Below are positions 25,727 to 35,313 of a DNA stretch of 64,000 nt, one piece after another. This stretch comes from Putridiphycobacter sp965230195 (GTDB lineage: Bacteria > Bacteroidota > Bacteroidia > Flavobacteriales_D > Crocinitomicaceae), in contig OZ245997.1 in assembly GCA_965230195.1 (NCBI GenBank), positions 6,386,001-6,450,000 on the forward strand. Direction: 5' to 3'. Each line of letters begins with the position of its first letter. Position 1 is the first letter of the stretch. Under the pieces are notes generated by a model, which saw only the letters and a program-made list of their open reading frames with translations, was not told the DNA's origin and ran no database searches. Position numbers and translations under genes: made by a program.

Positions 25727-26764
25727 TTAATGTTTTCTTAACATTTCACCCGAAACTGAGTGTTTAAGTCGGTCCACCCGCTCGGTATAGTTTTTATATT
25801 TTCCCAAAACGTACATCATTTTTGTAATGGCCGCTTCGGTGGTGAGATCTTCACCGTTAATGACACCTAATTCTGCAAATTTACTGCTGGTTTGGTATTT
25901 ACCCATCATCACATTTCCCTTAATGCATTGGGTAATATTCAATACTACTCCACCTTCCTCAATATATCCTTTGATCTGATCAAAAAACCGGTCAGAACTA
26001 AAAGAATTTCCACTGCCAAAAGTTTCAATAATCACACCCGCGTTATGATTTACATTAAACACGTATTGCAATACTTCAATATTCATGCTTGGGAAGAGCT
26101 TAATCAGCCCAATTTTGCTATTAAAATCGGTAAAGAGTTCCAGTGAAGTTTTTGAGCTTCGAAACAGTTCATCTGTATCGAATTCTATATCTACTCCGGC
26201 CACTCCCAGATAGGGGAAGTTAGGGGAGTCGAAAGCTTCAAATGCTTTACTACTGATTTTGGATGACCGGTTACCTCGATACAGGTGGTATTCAAAGTAA
26301 ACGGCAACTTCCTGTACAATTGGTTGTCCTGTAACATCAGTCAGACCAGCAATTTCAATGGCTGTGATGAGGTTTTCCTTTCCGTCCGTTCTGATTTTTC
26401 CAATAGGTAACTGTGATCCGGTTAAAATAACCGGTTTTTTTAGTCCCTGGAGCATAAAGCTCAGTGCAGATGCAGTATAGGCCATGGTATCTGATCCGTG
26501 AAGGATTACAAAACCATGATAATCATTATATTTTTCAAAGACCGTTTTGGCCAAATAACCCCAATGCTCAGCATTCATTTCAGACGAATCAATGGGTTGC
26601 TCTGTTGAGATAATATCCAGTTGATAGTCAATCTGATTTAACTCCGGGACACTATTGTGCAAATGATTAAAATCAAATGGGACTAATGAGCCTGTTATAG
26701 GGTCATCAACCATGCCAATAGTTCCTCCGGTATATATAATGAGTACCTTGGGTTTATTGTTCAT
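25727..26764 (-). CDS. ansA: Type I L-asparaginase
   Basis: The 345-residue cytoplasmic enzyme hydrolyses asparagine to aspartate and ammonia. The two catalytic threonines lie in IYTGGTIGM near the N-terminus and in LHGSDTMAYT. The lysine-containing segment GSQLPIGKIRTDG is also present. No signal peptide is seen, which fits the cytoplasmic type I group. TatD follows downstream after the divergence of reading units. A candidate -7 box lies at 26788-26795. Confidence 0.94.
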   Translation of the reverse strand: MNNKPKVLIIYTGGTIGMVDDPITGSLVPFDFNHLHNSVPELNQIDYQLDIISTEQPIDSSEMNAEHWGYLAKTVFEKYNDYHGFVILHGSDTMAYTASALSFMLQGLKKPVILTGSQLPIGKIRTDGKENLITAIEIAGLTDVTGQPIVQEVAVYFEYHLYRGNRSSKISSKAFEAFDSPNFPYLGVAGVDIEFDTDELFRSSKTSLELFTDFNSKIGLIKLFPSMNIEVLQYVFNVNHNAGVIIETFGSGNSFSSDRFFDQIKGYIEEGGVVLNITQCIKGNVMMGKYQTSSKFAELGVINGEDLTTEAAITKMMYVLGKYKNYTERVDRLKHSVSGEMLRKH

Positions 26765-26787
26765 TATTTGTTACAATTTTAGACAAC

Positions 26788-26795
26788 CAAAGATA
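26788..26795 (-). promoter_or_regulatory. Candidate -7 box of ansA
   Basis: On the minus strand TATCTTTG matches TAnnTTTG and lies 23 bases upstream of the start codon. The -33 TTG is not at the usual spacing. Confidence 0.35.
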
Positions 26796-26836
26796 TAAAA
26801 TTGGACAAATTACCCTGAAGTGTAGCTAACATTTAT

Positions 26837-27619
26837 TTAAATGCTTGGATTCCTAAATATAGAATTGGCATTTGCACTTGTAATTGTCGCCACTTCATCA
26901 AGCGTTGTTTCATGTATTTCAGCTAATTTTTCAGCGATATTTATGAGGTATTTACTCTCATTTCTTTTACCTCTTTTTGGAGTGGGAGCCAGATAGGGTG
27001 AGTCGGTTTCCAATACCAGATGGTTTAAAGAAATATCCTTGATTACTTTATCGAGACCGGCATTTTTGAATGTCAGCACACCACCAATGCCCAGGTGAAA
27101 CCCACCGTAGTTCAGGATATGTTGTGCCTGCTCCATATTACCGGTAAAACAATGAAAAATCCCAAAAAGACTGTCGTCATTGAGTTGATCAATGACCTGG
27201 AATACTTCATCAAAAGCATCCCGGACATGAATAACTATAGGTAAATGACGTGACTTGGCCCATTCTATTTGTATTTTGAAAGCCTCAATTTGAGCGGTTA
27301 AAAAGGTTTTGTCCCAGTATAAATCAATCCCTATTTCACCAATGGCATAATAGGGTATATTGCCTGTTAGGTGAGATTCAATGGTCTTAAGGGCAGATTC
27401 ATAATTTTCATCAACCGAGCAGGGGTGAAGCCCCATCATTGGAAAACAATGGTTCGGATAATGTTTAACCAATTGGTGCATACCATCAATTGATGCCACA
27501 TCAATATTTGGAAGGAAAAACTTTTCAACGCCATCATTTATGGCATTTTGAATTACCTCATGTCTGTCTTCGTCAAATGCGTCAACATAGAGGTGGGTAT
27601 GAGTATCGATAAATTGCAT
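26837..27619 (-). CDS. tatD: TatD-family metal-dependent hydrolase/DNase
   Basis: The 260-residue TIM-barrel hydrolase has all family metal motifs: DTHTHLY at the N-terminus, GEIGIDLYWD, PIVIHVRDAFDE, GIFHCFTG and LETDSPYLAP. TatD proteins act as 3'-5' exonucleases or DNases on damaged DNA. It lies 18 bases after the beta-barrel gene on the same strand. Confidence 0.93.
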   Translation of the reverse strand: MQFIDTHTHLYVDAFDEDRHEVIQNAINDGVEKFFLPNIDVASIDGMHQLVKHYPNHCFPMMGLHPCSVDENYESALKTIESHLTGNIPYYAIGEIGIDLYWDKTFLTAQIEAFKIQIEWAKSRHLPIVIHVRDAFDEVFQVIDQLNDDSLFGIFHCFTGNMEQAQHILNYGGFHLGIGGVLTFKNAGLDKVIKDISLNHLVLETDSPYLAPTPKRGKRNESKYLINIAEKLAEIHETTLDEVATITSANANSIFRNPSI

Positions 27620-27637
27620 TAATAATTTTCGTTAAAA

Positions 27638-28498
27638 CTACCAGTCGGGACAAGATCCGCAACCATTTTTTGTTCTTAGATAAAACACAAGGCCTCCTAC
27701 TAACTGCCAGTCGGCGTATACAAATTTTTGACTGGCATAACTTTCAGTATTGGCAATTGTTTGCACTTTTGGTAAGTATATAAATCCGGTTGACCAGTTA
27801 GATTGCAGAAAAAACCGATTAATGAGGTCAAGCCTTAATCCGGTATGAAAAGAGGCTCCGGCTCCTGTCACTTTTATGGCAGAAGTGTAATCTTCACCCG
27901 ACCAGCTAAAATCAGTTTGGGTAACCACCCCACCAATGCCAATACCTAACCTTCTTTGTAGCCTGATTTTTCGTGATCGGGTTCGGTATAACGATTTGGT
28001 ATTTGTAAGTTGTACTGAAATATAGTTTAATCCGTTGGTATTTTCGTATTGAATCATTTGAGGGAAAACGGTATACACCTGATTGTCGAACTGACCATTA
28101 AAAAAACTATTGGATTCCGGGTTTATAGTTCCACTTAATGCTGCGTCCTGGTGATTTTCCATCACATAATTCATATGGTCATAACCTATTGAGACATCCC
28201 ACAAATGCTTATAATAATACCCTACTCGGAAATTAAATTGAGGTTGGGAAAATGCCTCCGATCCAAAATAAGTGTTAAAACCTCTTGCAGGTCTGTCATG
28301 TGCCCTGGCTTTATGAATTGTAAAATCGTAGCCGTTTCCGGTAAAGTGAATATCGCTTTTTGTGTAAATTGAGCGATTATATCCCCAATAAAGGTATACA
28401 GCACCTTTTTGTGTCGTTTGCTTTTTTTTATATGAATAACTCTGACTGTAAGCTGGTTGCAGAAAAAAAAGACCGGCAATGACTATCCAGTTTCTCAT
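27638..28498 (-). CDS. Predicted outer-membrane beta-barrel protein
   Basis: The 286-residue protein starts with a signal peptide (MRNWIVIAGLFFLQPAYSQ). The rest is rich in aromatic and alternating hydrophobic residues (LYWGYNRS, FNFRVGYYYKHLWDVSIGYD, LGIGIGGVV, GLRLDLINRFFLQSNW, WQLVGGLVFYL), typical of transmembrane beta strands. The C-terminus has two cysteines (GCGSC). No family is recognised. It is probably an outer-membrane protein of unknown role, co-transcribed with tatD. Confidence 0.75.
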   Translation of the reverse strand: MRNWIVIAGLFFLQPAYSQSYSYKKKQTTQKGAVYLYWGYNRSIYTKSDIHFTGNGYDFTIHKARAHDRPARGFNTYFGSEAFSQPQFNFRVGYYYKHLWDVSIGYDHMNYVMENHQDAALSGTINPESNSFFNGQFDNQVYTVFPQMIQYENTNGLNYISVQLTNTKSLYRTRSRKIRLQRRLGIGIGGVVTQTDFSWSGEDYTSAIKVTGAGASFHTGLRLDLINRFFLQSNWSTGFIYLPKVQTIANTESYASQKFVYADWQLVGGLVFYLRTKNGCGSCPDW

Positions 28499-28557
28499 AA
28501 TTAGTTTACCTTAATAACGGAATTAAGCGATAAAATTACGAACTATTTTTATTCTGA

Positions 28558-28917
28558 ATGTCTAAACACATTGAAATTGGGAAAAAAGGAGAGGCTCTGG
28601 CCTTAGCCTATTTGAAGAAAAGAGGTTATAAAATACTCAGAACTAATTACAGGGTAAGGCATATGGAAATTGATATTATTGCAACAAGTGAGGATAATCT
28701 TGTAATAGTTGAAGTGAAAACAAGACAAAGTCAGTATCTGGCAAACGCAGAGGATACTGTTTCAAAATCTAAGCAGAAGTTGTTAATCAGGGCAGCTGAT
28801 TTTTTTATTACTGAAAATGAAATTGATTTGAATACAAGATTTGATATTATATCAGTACTGTTAAAAAATGATGATGAGGTAATTACCCATATTGAAGATG
28901 CCTTTTATCCGGTGTAA
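28558..28917 (+). CDS. YraN/UPF0102-family endonuclease-like protein
   Basis: The 119-residue protein matches UPF0102: GKKGEALALAYLKKRGY, then RVRHMEIDIIA and LVIVEVKTRQ. The E-x-D...E-V-K arrangement is the restriction-endonuclease-like core. Its cellular role is not settled. It is divergent from the beta-barrel gene, 59 bases apart. Confidence 0.93.
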   Translation: MSKHIEIGKKGEALALAYLKKRGYKILRTNYRVRHMEIDIIATSEDNLVIVEVKTRQSQYLANAEDTVSKSKQKLLIRAADFFITENEIDLNTRFDIISVLLKNDDEVITHIEDAFYPV

Positions 28918-28918
28918 G

Positions 28919-28955
28919 ATGTGATCTTAATATACTGTTACAGTAGCAATCACAT
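28919..28955. other. Nested hairpin after the yraN gene
   Basis: An outer 7-bp stem (ATGTGAT at 28919-28925 with ATCACAT at 28949-28955) encloses a 5-bp stem (ACTGT at 28934-28938, ACAGT at 28940-28944). No T-run follows, so it is not a classic terminator. It may end or stabilise the yraN transcript. Confidence 0.3.
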
Positions 28956-29012
28956 AGCGTTCCGCATAGATCCTTTTAGGAGCATATCAATTCCTCAGTG
29001 AAAGTATAAGAC

Positions 29013-29042
29013 AAAAAAAAGATTGGTTATTAGCAACCAATC
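29013..29042 (-). terminator. Intrinsic terminator after the DUF3108 gene
   Basis: An 8-bp stem (GATTGGTT at 29021-29028, AACCAATC at 29035-29042) is followed on the minus strand by a T-run from A at 29013-29020. It lies 30 bases after the stop. Confidence 0.8.
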
Positions 29043-29072
29043 TCATTCAACCTGTTAGACTTCGTTAAGGTT

Positions 29073-29858
29073 TTAGCTTACTCTAGCCATTGTATTTTTT
29101 AGATTTTCCCAGCCTACCAGGTGCATTTTTAGTGAGCCTACTTTAATTTTAGCTTTTGCCAAAATTGGTATTCTATTAGCATCATCTGTAATCCATACGG
29201 TTAAATCTTCCTCACTGTTAAATACTCTTCCTTCCTGAACCACTGGTGCAAATTTCATGCATCTGAATTTCCCTTTCCTGATTTTTACAACCTGTTTTCC
29301 CATATATTTAATTTTGGTTGGGTAAAGTTCGTTGTCAAGAAATATATTTACAGTAAAGATATCACCCTTTTTTGCCTTTGAATAGTCTAATGTTCGGGCA
29401 TAGTAAAAACTTGAAATCATATCTTGTACCATGGCCGGCACTTTATATTTTTTGCCTTCACCATTATCTACAATTTTTTTATGTTGATAGAATGTGTAAT
29501 CCTGGTTAATTTTATAACCGCCCTCGTTTACCCGTCGGATAAATATCCACGGAAACATACCTTCGGCATCCATGTGGGATTCGTAAACATCATTTACTTT
29601 ATAAAACCACTCGAAAGCTGAAATGGTTTTTCCAACTCCTCTTACACGCCATAATTTACGTCCTTTTACTGACTTTGGTGATTCGTCAACGGTCAATACT
29701 GCTTCTCCAGCATCCAATACACCATAGGATAATCTATAAGTTAATTTTTCTCCTGGTTGAAAAGCATTGTTTTTTACCTTCCTGAAGGTTTCTGTCTCTT
29801 CTGCAAAACTGTTAAAAGATAACAGTAGTAATGCGATTAATAATTTTCCTGCTTTCAT
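29073..29858 (-). CDS. DUF3108 domain-containing secreted protein
   Basis: The 261-residue protein has a Sec signal peptide (about 1-19, ending SFA) and a DUF3108 domain with FQPGEKLTYRLSYGVLDAGEA near the start and LTVWITDDANRIPILAKAKIKVGSL near the end. DUF3108 proteins are periplasmic or outer-membrane-associated beta-rich proteins of unknown function, common in Bacteroidota. It has its own terminator and is separated from the glycosyltransferase genes by 273 noncoding bases. Confidence 0.88.
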   Translation of the reverse strand: MKAGKLLIALLLLSFNSFAEETETFRKVKNNAFQPGEKLTYRLSYGVLDAGEAVLTVDESPKSVKGRKLWRVRGVGKTISAFEWFYKVNDVYESHMDAEGMFPWIFIRRVNEGGYKINQDYTFYQHKKIVDNGEGKKYKVPAMVQDMISSFYYARTLDYSKAKKGDIFTVNIFLDNELYPTKIKYMGKQVVKIRKGKFRCMKFAPVVQEGRVFNSEEDLTVWITDDANRIPILAKAKIKVGSLKMHLVGWENLKNTMARVS

Positions 29859-30093
29859 CTGTATGTATTTTATAATTATCAGATGGAATGAGCTGTCAAT
29901 GTTTTTTGTGATCTACGAGATTCCTAATCAAGCTCCTTTCACATTAAATAATTTTGGTTTGGTAAGGTAAAAACAAAATCGGTGCCAAAAAAAATTTAGA
30001 CGTAAGACAAGAAGATTCAAGTTCCAAAACTTGATTATCTGAAATTAATTCCTTACATTGTAGCCTGAGTAAGTAGTTTTTTTCATTTCAAGC

Positions 30094-30124
30094 GAAAGAG
30101 TCCAACCCCAAATTGGGCTCTTTC
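30094..30124 (-). terminator. Hairpin after the glycosyltransferase genes, possible terminator
   Basis: A 7-bp outer stem (GAAAGAG at 30094-30100, CTCTTTC at 30118-30124) and a 4-bp inner stem (CCAA/TTGG) lie 8 bases after the stop. The minus-strand sequence beyond it lacks a T-run, so termination is uncertain. Confidence 0.4.
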
Positions 30125-30131
30125 TTCTTTC

Positions 30132-31124
30132 TTAAACAATTATTTTCATAAGCGTTTCACTAATAAGACGAACTTCGATATTTAAAGGTTGTTGCCTTTC
30201 TGAAATTTCTTTTTCTTCAATGATTTGAACTTTCCTCCCAAGAGGCTGCCATCTCCCGTAATGTAAAGGTTTTTTAGGGGTAAATAAACCAATGGCGTGA
30301 ATGTTTGTTAAACCGGCAATATGCAACGGACCGGTGCTTGCAGCAATTAAACCATCAGCTTTACTAATGAATGCCACCAGCTGATCAAGTGACATTTTTC
30401 CGGATAAATCATATATGTTATCCTGATTTGGCAATTTTTCTCTGAAAAATTTAGATTCTTCTTCGGTTCCTGTAAAAAAAACGTTGAATTCAGATTGTTT
30501 TAAGGTTTTAGCCAATTCAATAAATCTATCAACCCCCCATTCCAAAGCACTGCCTTTGGATTTACAATGCAGTATAAGGTTAAATTTTTTCGGGTCAAAA
30601 AGAGACTCAAAATCTGAATTTAGGGGTTGTATTTTCTCAAATCCACAGTATTGAGTCAGCTCTGGTAATGAATAAGTAGTATTAATACCCAGAGGTTTTA
30701 ATAGTTTTATGTTCAGCTGAGCTTCATGCAGTTCTGAATTTTTTCTTGTAAAATTAACGCGGTGATTACAGGTCAGTAAGTGAAATAAGCGGTGCGAGGT
30801 ACCAATTTTATGAGGAATTCCTGATTTTTGGATCAGTCTCGCAATTTCACGTCTCGGAAAAACATGAATAAAAACATCAATCGACCTGTTTCTGAACCAC
30901 ATTTTTTGTGCTTCGTCCGGTAAGGCCTTAATATCGGACCAAATCCAGATTTCATCAATATGTACAGAACATTCTATTATAGGAGCGGTATAAGTATCTC
31001 CCAGAAAAATAATTTTCGCATCTGGAAATTTCTCCTTCAGAATACCAGCCATTGGCAGTGTAAGGGCAACGTCACCAATACTGTCAGTCCGGCTAATTAC
31101 AATATTTTGAGGGTTTTTAATCAT
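30132..31124 (-). CDS. Glycosyltransferase family 9 (heptosyltransferase-like)
   Basis: The 330-residue GT-B enzyme has the family start VISRTDSIGDVALTLPMAGILK and the donor-site region ADGLIAASTGPLHIAGL. Relatives add heptose or other sugars to the lipopolysaccharide core using ADP-heptose. The exact sugar is unknown. It overlaps the upstream family 2 glycosyltransferase by 8 bases, so the two are made together, probably for LPS core or surface glycan. Confidence 0.9.
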   Translation of the reverse strand: MIKNPQNIVISRTDSIGDVALTLPMAGILKEKFPDAKIIFLGDTYTAPIIECSVHIDEIWIWSDIKALPDEAQKMWFRNRSIDVFIHVFPRREIARLIQKSGIPHKIGTSHRLFHLLTCNHRVNFTRKNSELHEAQLNIKLLKPLGINTTYSLPELTQYCGFEKIQPLNSDFESLFDPKKFNLILHCKSKGSALEWGVDRFIELAKTLKQSEFNVFFTGTEEESKFFREKLPNQDNIYDLSGKMSLDQLVAFISKADGLIAASTGPLHIAGLTNIHAIGLFTPKKPLHYGRWQPLGRKVQIIEEKEISERQQPLNIEVRLISETLMKIIV

Positions 31125-31869
31125 GGCTCAGTGACCTTAGTGTTTTGTATTTATATACATTTGATTGCGCTGATATTTGGGCAATTTTGAATCCTTTAAA
31201 GCCATCCAAAAAACCCAGTTTGATGAAATACATTGAAACAAATCGAGCCAGGCCACTTAAGTAAGGTTTTAATAGTCCCGCTTTTTTGCCTTTAGCATGC
31301 ATTTTTTTGGCCGTTAATTCTGAGTATTTATCTGCCCTTTCTCTATGTTCTTTATACGAGTAATAGGTATAATGTTCAAGGTGACCATTCAACTCAACGG
31401 GTTGGAATGATTTGTTAAATTCCAGTTCCTCATGAACGTATTCACCAACCCATTTGGTTTCATTTTTAGGAAAAATCCTGATTTTTTTATCCGGATACCA
31501 TGAAGAATGTCTGATCCATTGTCCACAGTAATTAACAAGTCTGTTTACTATATAGGTAGTTTTAAATCCATTGGATTTTAAATCTAAGATGGATTTTTCC
31601 AGTTCCACATCAACAGCTTCATCAGCATCCAGTGAAAAGATATAATCGAATTGTGCCTGAGCATTGGCAAAATTCTTCTGATCAGCATAACCAGTCCAGG
31701 CTCTTTGGATAAATTTAACATCAAATGACTCACAAATGGTCTTGGTACTGTCGGTTGAAAAACTGTCCACAATGATAATTTCATCCGCAATATTCTGAAC
31801 AGATTCTATGGCTCGCTTAATGTTTCGGGCTTCATTAAAAGTGATGATAACAACAGATAAATGATCCAT
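31117..31869 (-). CDS. Glycosyltransferase family 2 (WaaE/KdtX-like)
   Basis: The 250-residue GT-A enzyme has the nucleotide-sugar-binding start SVVIITFNEARNIKRAIES, then DEIIIVDSFSTDST and the metal-binding D-x-D in FSLDADEAVD. The remainder (YPDKKIRIFPK, GLARFVSMYFIKLGFLDGFKG) resembles LPS core beta-glycosyltransferases of the KdtX/WaaE group. It probably transfers a sugar to LPS core together with the overlapping family 9 enzyme. Confidence 0.9.
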   Translation of the reverse strand: MDHLSVVIITFNEARNIKRAIESVQNIADEIIIVDSFSTDSTKTICESFDVKFIQRAWTGYADQKNFANAQAQFDYIFSLDADEAVDVELEKSILDLKSNGFKTTYIVNRLVNYCGQWIRHSSWYPDKKIRIFPKNETKWVGEYVHEELEFNKSFQPVELNGHLEHYTYYSYKEHRERADKYSELTAKKMHAKGKKAGLLKPYLSGLARFVSMYFIKLGFLDGFKGFKIAQISAQSNVYKYKTLRSLSHD

Positions 31870-31929
31870 CCGGATTAATAATTGTTATTAAGACAGTGAT
31901 TTGCGTTAAAGATATACTTTTTACTGAAA

Positions 31930-32634
31930 TTAATCTGTCAGATTGGTTAAATATTGATGGAAGCTGTCATCAAAGAAAACAGCTTTATCTTCAGTCTCAT
32001 TTTTTAGTGTTTGAAGAAAGGCCTTCATTTTATTTTCAGGAATGACGTCAAGATTCAAAAATAAATTTAGCCCTTTTTTGTATTTGAAATTGAGCATATT
32101 TTGATAAATCTCGACCCTTTGCAGGCCGTCATAATAATAGAGGTGCATTTCCCTGTCAAAATAAGCAACCAATTCATTCGAAATACCAATTTTAAAGTCT
32201 TCATTACTTGACTGGAATTGATACAGGAAAAAGGCATTTTCAGCACCTAAAACCACCATTATGATAAGTAAGGGCAAGACATAAAAATGATCGTCATGCG
32301 GATAAACAACCAGAAGAATGACGATAAAGAAAACCATAAATAAGGTTTCAAGAGACAAAAAAATTGAGGTTGCTTTCTTTTGTTTTTCGGATAGTGGGGT
32401 ACTGAACTGAAATTTCGAAAAGCTCGAAATGTCTTTTTTACCCTCTCTTCTTCTTTTAATTCGTATTAATCCCAGTAGAAGAATAAGAATGGTCAATCCG
32501 ATAACGAGCTGATCAATGAATGGAATGGTTCTGACATGATAAACCGAAAAGGCCAGGTCGTAGGCAGATCCAATAGTTAAAAAGCCATAAATAGCAATAA
32601 GGAATAAACTAAAAAGGTTAACTACTTTATTCAT
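31930..32634 (-). CDS. Four-helix membrane protein, unknown function
   Basis: The 234-residue protein has four hydrophobic segments (about 5-25, 40-60, 88-110 and 113-135) and a C-terminal soluble part of about 90 residues with YFDREMHLYYYDGLQRVEI. No family is recognised. Its start overlaps the stop of the DUF349 gene by 4 bases (ATGA-type coupling), so it belongs to that operon. Confidence 0.7.
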   Translation of the reverse strand: MNKVVNLFSLFLIAIYGFLTIGSAYDLAFSVYHVRTIPFIDQLVIGLTILILLLGLIRIKRRREGKKDISSFSKFQFSTPLSEKQKKATSIFLSLETLFMVFFIVILLVVYPHDDHFYVLPLLIIMVVLGAENAFFLYQFQSSNEDFKIGISNELVAYFDREMHLYYYDGLQRVEIYQNMLNFKYKKGLNLFLNLDVIPENKMKAFLQTLKNETEDKAVFFDDSFHQYLTNLTD

Positions 32635-34349
32635 TCGCTTTCCTGGTCAAAATTATTAAGTAGCGTTAATTTTTCCTTAAGGCCTGTTATTTCATTATCA
32701 ATTTTGTTGATTCTGTCGTGAACATTTTTTAGCAAAGGATTATTTTCATCAGAGTTGGCAAAGAAACTCAGGTTGTTTTCAACCTGATGTTTTTCCTTAA
32801 TTTTTTCGTCAATCATTCTTCTGATATGACTGTTTTCTTTATCTAATTCGCGGTCCATATTCGGACTTTGATAAATGGCTTCAATTTTTGCAGTATACAG
32901 TAATTTTTCCTTCTCATTTTTGTCCAGATTAATACTGTCATACTTTTCGTCTAATGCAGTTTTATAAGCTTTATAAATTTCATCTTTTTGCTTATATGGT
33001 ACATTTCCTATACCACTGAATGACTTTGAAAAAGCTTTAAGGTCACTAATAGCAGTATTCGGATCAGGATTAACTTTGTAGTTTTTGATTTCCTCAATCA
33101 AGGCCTTTTTTAAATCCAGATTACCCGTATTGGCTGCATCCAGTGCTTCATAATAAGCATCTTTTTGTGCAAAGAAGAAATCAATCGGCTCTCTAAACTT
33201 TTTCCACAGTTTATTTTCATTTCGTTGCCCTGCCGAACCTAAGTTTTTCCAGTCTTTCTGAATGTTAACAATTAGCTTTGTGGTTTCATTCCATTCGGTA
33301 GAATCCTTTAGTGCCCGTACCTTCTCAATCAGTGCCTGCTTTTTAACTTTTACTTTATCAAACTCAGAGTTAATGTCTTTGAAAAATTCTTTTTTCGCAT
33401 CAAAAAACTGATCACATTTTGCTCTGAACCCCTTCCAGACAATTTCATTTTCTCTTTTCGGACCAAATCCAATCGTTTTCCATTCATTCTGAATGGCAAT
33501 AATGCTGTTAGTCACTTTTTGCCATTCCGATTGGGTCTGACAATCTACTTCAAGGAGTTCATCAATTTTATCAATTAATGCTAATTTCTTAACAATATTT
33601 TCTTTTTGTTCCTCCCGTCTTGAATCATAAAAGGTTCTGATTTTTTTGTAAAGTTCATTAACAGTACCCCAATATTCTTCTTTCAGCGTTTCCCATTTCT
33701 CAGGAAATGTTCCACCAATCTCATTCCATTCATCCTGATGCTGATGTAGCTTGGATTCAACGGTTTTGATATTGGTTTCTTCCAGTAAAGCCTTGATCTG
33801 ATCAATGATTTCACCTTTCAATCGGCCATTTTTAGCCAGGTCATGGTCTTTTATTTCCTTATAAATATTGATATTATACTGGAAATTGTCCATTAAGGTA
33901 GAATACTCTTTTTGAATATCCTGTCGTGAATTTCTTGGGATCGGGCCTATTTCCTTCCAGCTTTCCTGGATTTTACGAATGGACTGAATTGCCTTTCCAA
34001 TATTTTCTTCATTATCCACCAAAGCTTTTAATTCGGAAATAAGGGCTTTTTTAGCGCTTAAATTATTCTCCTCCTCAGCTCTGATCTTTTCATTTTCGGC
34101 TTTACGTCTCGATTTAAAGTCATCACTGAGTGTCTTAAATTTTTCAATTAAGGGATCAATAGGTTTTTGGATATTCTCAGGTTTTTCACCTGCTTCTATC
34201 CGTTCAGACTTTTCAATTTCAAACTGCCTGTTTTCCTCGTTAATTATTTTATAAAACTGATCACTTAGCGTTTTAAATTCATCACTTAAATTGAACAACT
34301 GTTCATTGGTCAGTAATTCTTCTATTTTTTGAATAATTTCAGTTTTCAT
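32631..34349 (-). CDS. DUF349 repeat coiled-coil protein
   Basis: The 572-residue protein is very rich in Lys and Glu, without signal peptide or membrane helix. At least five DUF349-like repeats of about 70-75 residues are visible, each with a W-x-x-(I/L)-G centre: SWKEIGPIPR, EWNEIGGTFPE, EWKTIGFGPKR, DWKNLGSAGQR and SFSGIGNVPYK. The C-terminal 70 residues form a coiled coil. DUF349 proteins in Bacteroidota are cytoplasmic and of unknown function. The gene is translationally coupled to the membrane protein at 31930-32634 and follows the PfkB gene by 24 bases. Confidence 0.92.
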   Translation of the reverse strand: MKTEIIQKIEELLTNEQLFNLSDEFKTLSDQFYKIINEENRQFEIEKSERIEAGEKPENIQKPIDPLIEKFKTLSDDFKSRRKAENEKIRAEEENNLSAKKALISELKALVDNEENIGKAIQSIRKIQESWKEIGPIPRNSRQDIQKEYSTLMDNFQYNINIYKEIKDHDLAKNGRLKGEIIDQIKALLEETNIKTVESKLHQHQDEWNEIGGTFPEKWETLKEEYWGTVNELYKKIRTFYDSRREEQKENIVKKLALIDKIDELLEVDCQTQSEWQKVTNSIIAIQNEWKTIGFGPKRENEIVWKGFRAKCDQFFDAKKEFFKDINSEFDKVKVKKQALIEKVRALKDSTEWNETTKLIVNIQKDWKNLGSAGQRNENKLWKKFREPIDFFFAQKDAYYEALDAANTGNLDLKKALIEEIKNYKVNPDPNTAISDLKAFSKSFSGIGNVPYKQKDEIYKAYKTALDEKYDSINLDKNEKEKLLYTAKIEAIYQSPNMDRELDKENSHIRRMIDEKIKEKHQVENNLSFFANSDENNPLLKNVHDRINKIDNEITGLKEKLTLLNNFDQESE

Positions 34350-34373
34350 AATTTTAACGGAAATAAAGTAATA

Positions 34374-35294
34374 TTAGTCAATATTGAAGTTAACCAGATC
34401 AACAAATTCTAACATTCTTTCATAAATTTCAGAATCTGTCAGGCTTTCAATTCTTTCGGTTCCAAACAGTTCAACACAAAAAGAGGCCATTGCTGATCCG
34501 GCTATAATTGCTCTTTTCATATTTTCAAATGAAACATCATCTGTTTTGGCAATATATCCCATAAATCCACCAGCAAAAGTATCACCAGCTCCTGTAGGAT
34601 CAAAAACTTCTTCTAATGGTAATGCCGGAGCAAAAAATACTCTGTCTTCATGGAACAATAATGCACCGTGTTCTCCTTTTTTGATGATCAGGTAAGAAGG
34701 CCCCATTTTAAGAATTGATTTTGCAGCTCTTCTTAAGGAATACTCCCCTGATAACTGACGGGCTTCCTCATCATTTATAATTAGTACATCAATTAATTTA
34801 AGTGTTTTATGAAGTTCCTCCATCATGATGTCCATCCAGAAGTTCATGGTGTCCAAAGCAATCAACTTAGGTCTTACATCCATTCGCTCAATCACCTGAC
34901 GTTGTACTGTAGGTGCAAGATTACCTAACATAAGATAATCAGCTCCTTGATAAGATTCCGGAATAATCGGGTCAAAATGCTCCAGTACATTAAGTTCTGT
35001 TACCAGAGTATCTCTTGAGTTCATATCGTTGTGGTACTTTCCTGACCAAAAGAATGTTTTTTCTCCATTTTTAATTTGCAGACCTTCGGTGCTGATTCCT
35101 TTGCTTTCCAGATCCTTTATAGTGTCAGAAGGAAAATCATCTCCAACAACGGATACAATTTTCTGATCTTTTGCAAAATAAGAGGCCGAAATGGAGATAT
35201 AGGTTCCGGCACCACCTACAATTTTATCTGTTTTTCCAAATGGAGTTTCAATGGCATCAAATGCAACACTCCCAACTGTTAATAATGAACTCAT
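34374..35294 (-). CDS. PfkB-family carbohydrate kinase
   Basis: The 306-residue kinase starts LLTVGSVAFDAIETPFGK with a following VGGAGTYISISASYF (PfkB signature 1 region). The C-terminal motif DPTGAGDTFAGGFMGYIA holds the catalytic Asp and anion hole. Substrate cannot be told; related genes are annotated as ribokinase-like or sugar kinases. It heads the pfkB, DUF349, membrane protein run. Confidence 0.92.
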   Translation of the reverse strand: MSSLLTVGSVAFDAIETPFGKTDKIVGGAGTYISISASYFAKDQKIVSVVGDDFPSDTIKDLESKGISTEGLQIKNGEKTFFWSGKYHNDMNSRDTLVTELNVLEHFDPIIPESYQGADYLMLGNLAPTVQRQVIERMDVRPKLIALDTMNFWMDIMMEELHKTLKLIDVLIINDEEARQLSGEYSLRRAAKSILKMGPSYLIIKKGEHGALLFHEDRVFFAPALPLEEVFDPTGAGDTFAGGFMGYIAKTDDVSFENMKRAIIAGSAMASFCVELFGTERIESLTDSEIYERMLEFVDLVNFNID

Positions 35295-35313
35295 TTTTTA
35301 TCGTAATTTGGGA

